Below, piece after piece: positions 7,066 to 10,546 of a DNA stretch of 10,546 nt. The notes below the pieces were generated by a model, which was not told the DNA's origin, made no database searches, and saw nothing but the letters and a program-made list of their open reading frames with translations. The DNA lies in assembly GCA_002408065.1 (NCBI GenBank), contig DHQI01000129.1, positions 98,819 to 109,364 of the forward strand, given 5' to 3'. The stretch comes from Bacteroidales bacterium UBA5342. Its GTDB lineage: Bacteria > Bacteroidota > Bacteroidia > Bacteroidales > UBA5342. A program made the position numbers and the translations under genes. Positions within the stretch are counted from its first letter, which is position 1. Every line of letters begins with the position of its first letter.

Positions 7066-9843
7066 ATGAAAAGAATAATTTTTACAACACTGTTATCGGC
7101 TATCATTCTGAGTGTTTTTGCTCAAAATGACAGCACGGCAACAGCCAAAATGATTGATGTGGCCTACGGCAGTCTGGAGGCTGAACGTGTGGTAGGCGCC
7201 ATTGATGTGATTGATGGAGAACTTCTGAATAAGACGTCTTATTATAGTACTCCGCAGGGAATAAAAGGTCTGGCTGCCGGACTCTATGGTATGAATAAGG
7301 TGCGTGGTAATTCGCGTGGTGGTGATGACGATCTGGCGATGATTATTGTTGATGGTGTCATTAACCGTTCGTACGATTACATTGCTCCAGAGCAGATAGA
7401 ATCTATTCAGTTACTGAAAGATGTAACAGCCAAAATGCTTTACGGTAGCAAAGCAGCCAATGGTGTTATTGTGATTACGACCAAACGCGGTATGACACAA
7501 AAGGCTAAGCTTAGCTTTTCGGCCGAAACAGGTATTAAATCACCAAGCATTGTACCGGAATATTTAAACTCAGAAGACTATACTCGTCTTTATAATCAGG
7601 CAGAGATCAACGATGGTAAAGATGTATTGACCTATTCAACGACTGATTTGGCCAACTATGCTGACCCTAATGCTGACCGTGTGAAATACCCGGATGTGAA
7701 TTTTCAGGACGAGTTTCTAAAAGCTTATAAAAACTATACACGCGCTAATATACAATTGCTTGGTGGTAGTGAGAAAACGCGCTATTTCCTGAATGGTGCT
7801 TATACTCGCGAAAATGGAATGATAGCTGTGGGGGACGAGCAGGTAACGCAACGTTTTAATATACGAAGTAACCTTGATTATCAAGTCAACGACATTGTAT
7901 CAATGAATCTGGATATTGCAACTGTTTTACATTACGAAGAATATCCTTATGCTTCTGAGCAAGAGGTATATGAGATGATTAGTGAGCATCGTCCTAACGA
8001 CTATCCATTGTTTGTGGGACAGGATGAAGAGGGCAATCAACTTTTGGGATATGGTCGCGGGCGTGTAGATCAAAATCTGTATGGCGAACTGACGCGTAAA
8101 GGTTATAAAGACACTAAAGATTATTATACGCAGAATGCTTTGGGCATTGATTTTAACCTTAATTCCTTGGTTGAAGGGCTTTCGGCTTCTGCCGAGGTAG
8201 CTTTGGATGCGATATCTTATTTGCAAACAGGTCAGGAACTCGACTATTCACGTTATCAGGTAGGTAGTGCTACCAATCCTGATACACTTATTCAGGTGGG
8301 AACGGATGACCTTTCCGGCGACCAGAAAAAATTTGGTGATAACTTCACACGTAACTTTGGCGGTGTTGCTTCTGTGAATTATGATAATACCTTTGATAAG
8401 CACGCTATTAAAGCCGATATGGTTTATACCCTGAACCAATATGCTACCAAGATGAAAACTAGTGGCAGTTCGGTAAGTCAGGACGATAAAAGTATGAACA
8501 TTGGTTTTCGAGGTAACTATGCTTACGACCATCGTTACATCGTTCAGTTAAGTTCGTCGATGATGGGATCGGATAAGTTTACCGAAGAAAATCGTTGGGG
8601 CTTGTATGGCGCAGCTGGTGCTGCCTGGATTCTTTCTAACGAATCTTTCCTTGAAGATTCTGAGCTTATCGACTACTTGAAACTAAAAGCCTCTTATGGT
8701 AAAATGGGTTACGACCGCAGTTATGAGTACTATGTGTACCGCGATGAGTATGGTACAGCTGTAAGTTACGATTTAGGTCACAACAACTCACAAAGAATAT
8801 GGGGGACAACGGTTAGTAGTTTAGGGAACCCGGCTTATACTTTCGAAGAAGCCAATGAGCTAAACCTAGGTGTGGAAGCTGCGATGTTGCAAAACCGCCT
8901 GACTTTTGAGTTCAACTATTTTGATGAAAAACGCACGGGTATTCCGGTACAATCCACCAGTTTCTTACCCGATTATGTGATAGGTCAAATCGACATTCCT
9001 TTGGTGAACACCAATGAAGTACACAATAGCGGTTTTGACTTGAGTATGCAGTATGCTGATAAGGTAGGCGATTTCTATTACGCTGTAGGTGGTAATCTCT
9101 TGCACTCAAAAGCTGTGTACGATGTGTACGATGAGCTTTATGAGTATGAGCATTTGCGTCAGCAAGGTAAAGAAGCGGATGCGCTCTTTGGTTGGGTAGC
9201 TGAAGGACTTTACCAAGATGCGGCTGAAATCTCGGCACACGGTGTAACTTCGGCTTATGGTACTGTATTACCGGGTGATATTAAATACACCAACACCATT
9301 AATGATCGTAATGACAATGTGATTGACACCTATGACCGCCAGGTGATTGGTAACTGGGCACCACGCATCAATTATGCTTTGAACATCAATATGGCTTACA
9401 AAGGATTTGAGCTTTATGTGCTGGGGCAGGGCCGTGCCGGATACGATCGTATAATGAATACGTATTATCAAAATTACGGAGCACGTAAATATACAGATTA
9501 TGCCTTGGGAGCAGCCAATCCGAATGATTTGAGTACCATAGCAGGAGCTACGCATCCGCGATTGACTTCGCTATCGGGTAATTCAGCACACAGTTACCGC
9601 AACTCAACTTACTGGATGGTGAACGGTGGCTATTTCAAACTGCGCACCGTGGAGCTAACGTATAACTTACCAACTGATTTGGTCAACCGTATTTCTGCTT
9701 CGGCAGCTAAAGTATATGTGAGAGGAAACGATTTATTCACTCTGTCAGAAACGCCTGAGATAGATCCTGAAAGTACCAATGCGGGTATCAGTACTACTCC
9801 ATTGTACAAAACTGTGACTATGGGACTTAAATTGACTTTCTAA
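7066..9843 (+). CDS. SusC/RagA-family TonB-dependent transporter lacking the N-terminal regulatory-like domain (second pair)
   Basis: A 925-aa predicted outer-membrane transporter. The signal peptide is residues 1-19 (core FTTLLSAIILSVFA, then Q20). The mature protein begins almost at once with a TonB-box-like segment (MIDVAYG at 29-35), so the roughly 78-residue carboxypeptidase-regulatory-like domain of the first SusC is absent. The plug carries the family signature IIVDGV (D96) and IESIQLLKDVTAKMLYGSKAANGVIVITTKRG (ending at 142). The barrel ends in ...VTMGLKLTF with a C-terminal Phe. A typical SusC barrel block, YFDEKRTGIPVQS, is present. The Ca-loop position (746-757, NDRNDNVIDTYD) is degenerate compared with the first SusC. 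The reading frame is intact, so this looks like a functional divergent paralogue rather than a remnant. Partner specificity and substrate are unknown. Confidence 0.92.
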   Translation: MKRIIFTTLLSAIILSVFAQNDSTATAKMIDVAYGSLEAERVVGAIDVIDGELLNKTSYYSTPQGIKGLAAGLYGMNKVRGNSRGGDDDLAMIIVDGVINRSYDYIAPEQIESIQLLKDVTAKMLYGSKAANGVIVITTKRGMTQKAKLSFSAETGIKSPSIVPEYLNSEDYTRLYNQAEINDGKDVLTYSTTDLANYADPNADRVKYPDVNFQDEFLKAYKNYTRANIQLLGGSEKTRYFLNGAYTRENGMIAVGDEQVTQRFNIRSNLDYQVNDIVSMNLDIATVLHYEEYPYASEQEVYEMISEHRPNDYPLFVGQDEEGNQLLGYGRGRVDQNLYGELTRKGYKDTKDYYTQNALGIDFNLNSLVEGLSASAEVALDAISYLQTGQELDYSRYQVGSATNPDTLIQVGTDDLSGDQKKFGDNFTRNFGGVASVNYDNTFDKHAIKADMVYTLNQYATKMKTSGSSVSQDDKSMNIGFRGNYAYDHRYIVQLSSSMMGSDKFTEENRWGLYGAAGAAWILSNESFLEDSELIDYLKLKASYGKMGYDRSYEYYVYRDEYGTAVSYDLGHNNSQRIWGTTVSSLGNPAYTFEEANELNLGVEAAMLQNRLTFEFNYFDEKRTGIPVQSTSFLPDYVIGQIDIPLVNTNEVHNSGFDLSMQYADKVGDFYYAVGGNLLHSKAVYDVYDELYEYEHLRQQGKEADALFGWVAEGLYQDAAEISAHGVTSAYGTVLPGDIKYTNTINDRNDNVIDTYDRQVIGNWAPRINYALNINMAYKGFELYVLGQGRAGYDRIMNTYYQNYGARKYTDYALGAANPNDLSTIAGATHPRLTSLSGNSAHSYRNSTYWMVNGGYFKLRTVELTYNLPTDLVNRISASAAKVYVRGNDLFTLSETPEIDPESTNAGISTTPLYKTVTMGLKLTF

Positions 9844-9859
9844 CAAAAATTGACAAATG

Positions 9860-9904
9860 GATTAAAAGACAGTAGACTAAAAGACAATAGACTAAAAGAT
9901 GAAA
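9860..9904 (+). repeat. Three 15-bp tandem repeats
   Basis: Three consecutive 15-bp units are visible: GATTAAAAGACAGTA (9860), GACTAAAAGACAATA (9875) and GACTAAAAGATGAAA (9890, last part diverged). They lie just after the stop of the second SusC-like gene and form the 5' arm of the long imperfect inverted repeat described for 9917-9958. Confidence 0.8.
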
Positions 9905-9916
9905 ATATTGAAATTT

Positions 9917-9958
9917 AAGTCTTATGTCTGAAATCTTAAAGTCTGATGTCTTTAGTTT
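9917..9958 (+). repeat. Degenerate TCT heptad repeats, 3' arm of an imperfect inverted repeat
   Basis: Heptads AAGTCTT (9917), ATGTCTG (9924), AAATCTT (9931), AAGTCTG (9939) and ATGTCTT (9946) run nearly head to tail, followed by TAGTTT. The reverse complement of this stretch is rich in the same AAAGAC/AGAC words as 9860-9900, so the two halves could fold into a long, AU-rich, imperfect hairpin about 14 nt upstream of the next start codon. I see no -7 promoter box in the 128-bp gap. Confidence 0.6.
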
Positions 9959-9971
9959 AAAATAAATAAGT

Positions 9972-10535
9972 ATGAAAAAAATAATAATAGCCATAGGATT
10001 AGTTTTCACGCTCGCTTCGTGTGAAGATTTCTTTGAGCCCAAACTGTCCAACGAGCGTACGCTGGATCAGATTGTAGAGGATAAGCCGGAGGATATTCTG
10101 AATTGGGTCAATAAATCGTACCGCAGTTTTGCCTCTACACCCGATGTATGGGGCGGAAGCAACTTTCTGGACTGTGCTACGGATAATGCGGTATCTAATG
10201 CTTTGACGTCAACCATTAATACTATGCAAACAGTAGATGGTTACTGGCGTTCTACCTCTAACCCGATAGAGGCTTGGGCAGCGCGTTTCGACGATATTCG
10301 CCACATCAATATGTTCTTGGAGATTGGTCGCGACCCTTCTATCCGTTACAAAAAGAGTGATGAAGTAGCCGACAGCCTTTTGCGCAATCGTGTGACTTCT
10401 GAGGCTTTCTTTATGCGTGCTTACGAGGAATTTTTGCTCCTGCGCCATAACGCCGGTTACGATGACTCGGAACAGCCATACAAAAGCCGTAATCGGAATA
10501 AGGCAGACAGGCCACAAAAACCTGACAGTCGATAA
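9972..10535 (+). CDS. SusD/RagB-family lipoprotein, incomplete, with probable frameshift (second pair)
   Basis: The N-terminal part of a SusD-like lipoprotein. The signal peptide ends in LASC with Cys17 as the lipid site, followed by EDFFEPK, as in surface-exposed SusD proteins. Internal hallmarks are a TPR-type region and LRNRVTSEAFFMRAYEEFLLLRHNAGYD, equivalent to the FLRA..YF block of SusD. The frame stops at 10533-10535 after 187 residues, whereas SusD proteins are about 500-650 aa. After YDDS (codons ending at 10469) the residues become charged and unlike SusD. The +1 frame from 10471 is open to the window end and reads ...AVIGI...KNLTVDNLSC, which resembles the 'GIP.VT..LT' region normally found there. 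A one-base loss near 10470, real or from an assembly end, is the likeliest explanation. It pairs with the preceding SusC-like gene across a 128-bp gap. Confidence 0.8.
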   Translation: MKKIIIAIGLVFTLASCEDFFEPKLSNERTLDQIVEDKPEDILNWVNKSYRSFASTPDVWGGSNFLDCATDNAVSNALTSTINTMQTVDGYWRSTSNPIEAWAARFDDIRHINMFLEIGRDPSIRYKKSDEVADSLLRNRVTSEAFFMRAYEEFLLLRHNAGYDDSEQPYKSRNRNKADRPQKPDSR

Positions 10536-10546
10536 TCTCTCCTGTT

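Noticed and set aside
8912..9238. Minus-strand frames inside the SusC and SusD genes
   Set aside because: They overlap conserved coding sequence on the + strand and have no family features; treated as shadows.

Overview
The window looks like part of a polysaccharide utilization locus (PUL) from a Bacteroidota genome, most likely a Bacteroidales/Marinilabiliales-type organism. That assignment is inferred. It rests on two SusC/SusD-type outer-membrane pairs, lipoproteins with a Cys followed by acidic residues, an exact TAnnTTTG -7 promoter box, and AT-rich leaders without a strong Shine-Dalgarno sequence. All real genes lie on the + strand.

Layout. (1) 16-1104: a PfkB-family sugar kinase that I recognise as 2-keto-3-deoxygluconate (KDG) kinase. 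(2) 1105-1330: no gene; a weak hairpin and a 67-bp tandem array of seven 9/10-bp units. (3) 1331-1810: a small cupin of the ureidoglycolate lyase (AllA-like) fold. (4) 1811-2006: a strong intrinsic terminator, then a 13-bp direct repeat spaced exactly 22 bp, then a Bacteroidota -7 box. This is a clear transcription boundary and a regulated promoter. (5) 2007-5072 and 5090-6982: a full-length SusC/SusD pair with a 17-bp gap. (6) 6983-7065: a REP-like imperfect hairpin and a TCT-rich repeat. (7) 7066-9843: a second, divergent SusC homologue that lacks the usual N-terminal carboxypeptidase-regulatory-like domain. (8) 9844-9971: a 128-bp gap with a 15-bp tandem repeat facing TCT-type heptads in inverted orientation. 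(9) 9972 onward: a second SusD-like lipoprotein whose similarity appears to jump frame near 10470, close to the window end.

How it fits together. The SusC/SusD pairs should form outer-membrane 'pedal-bin' complexes that import oligosaccharides with TonB energy. KDG kinase acts at the bottom of uronate catabolism (pectin, alginate and related polymers), making KDPG for an aldolase. The simplest inference is a locus for a uronic-acid-containing polysaccharide. No lyase, glycoside hydrolase or regulator lies in the window, so the substrate cannot be read from it. I see no clearly novel defence, mobile or RNA system. The interesting material is the promoter architecture, the intergenic repeats, the cut-down second SusC and the broken second SusD.
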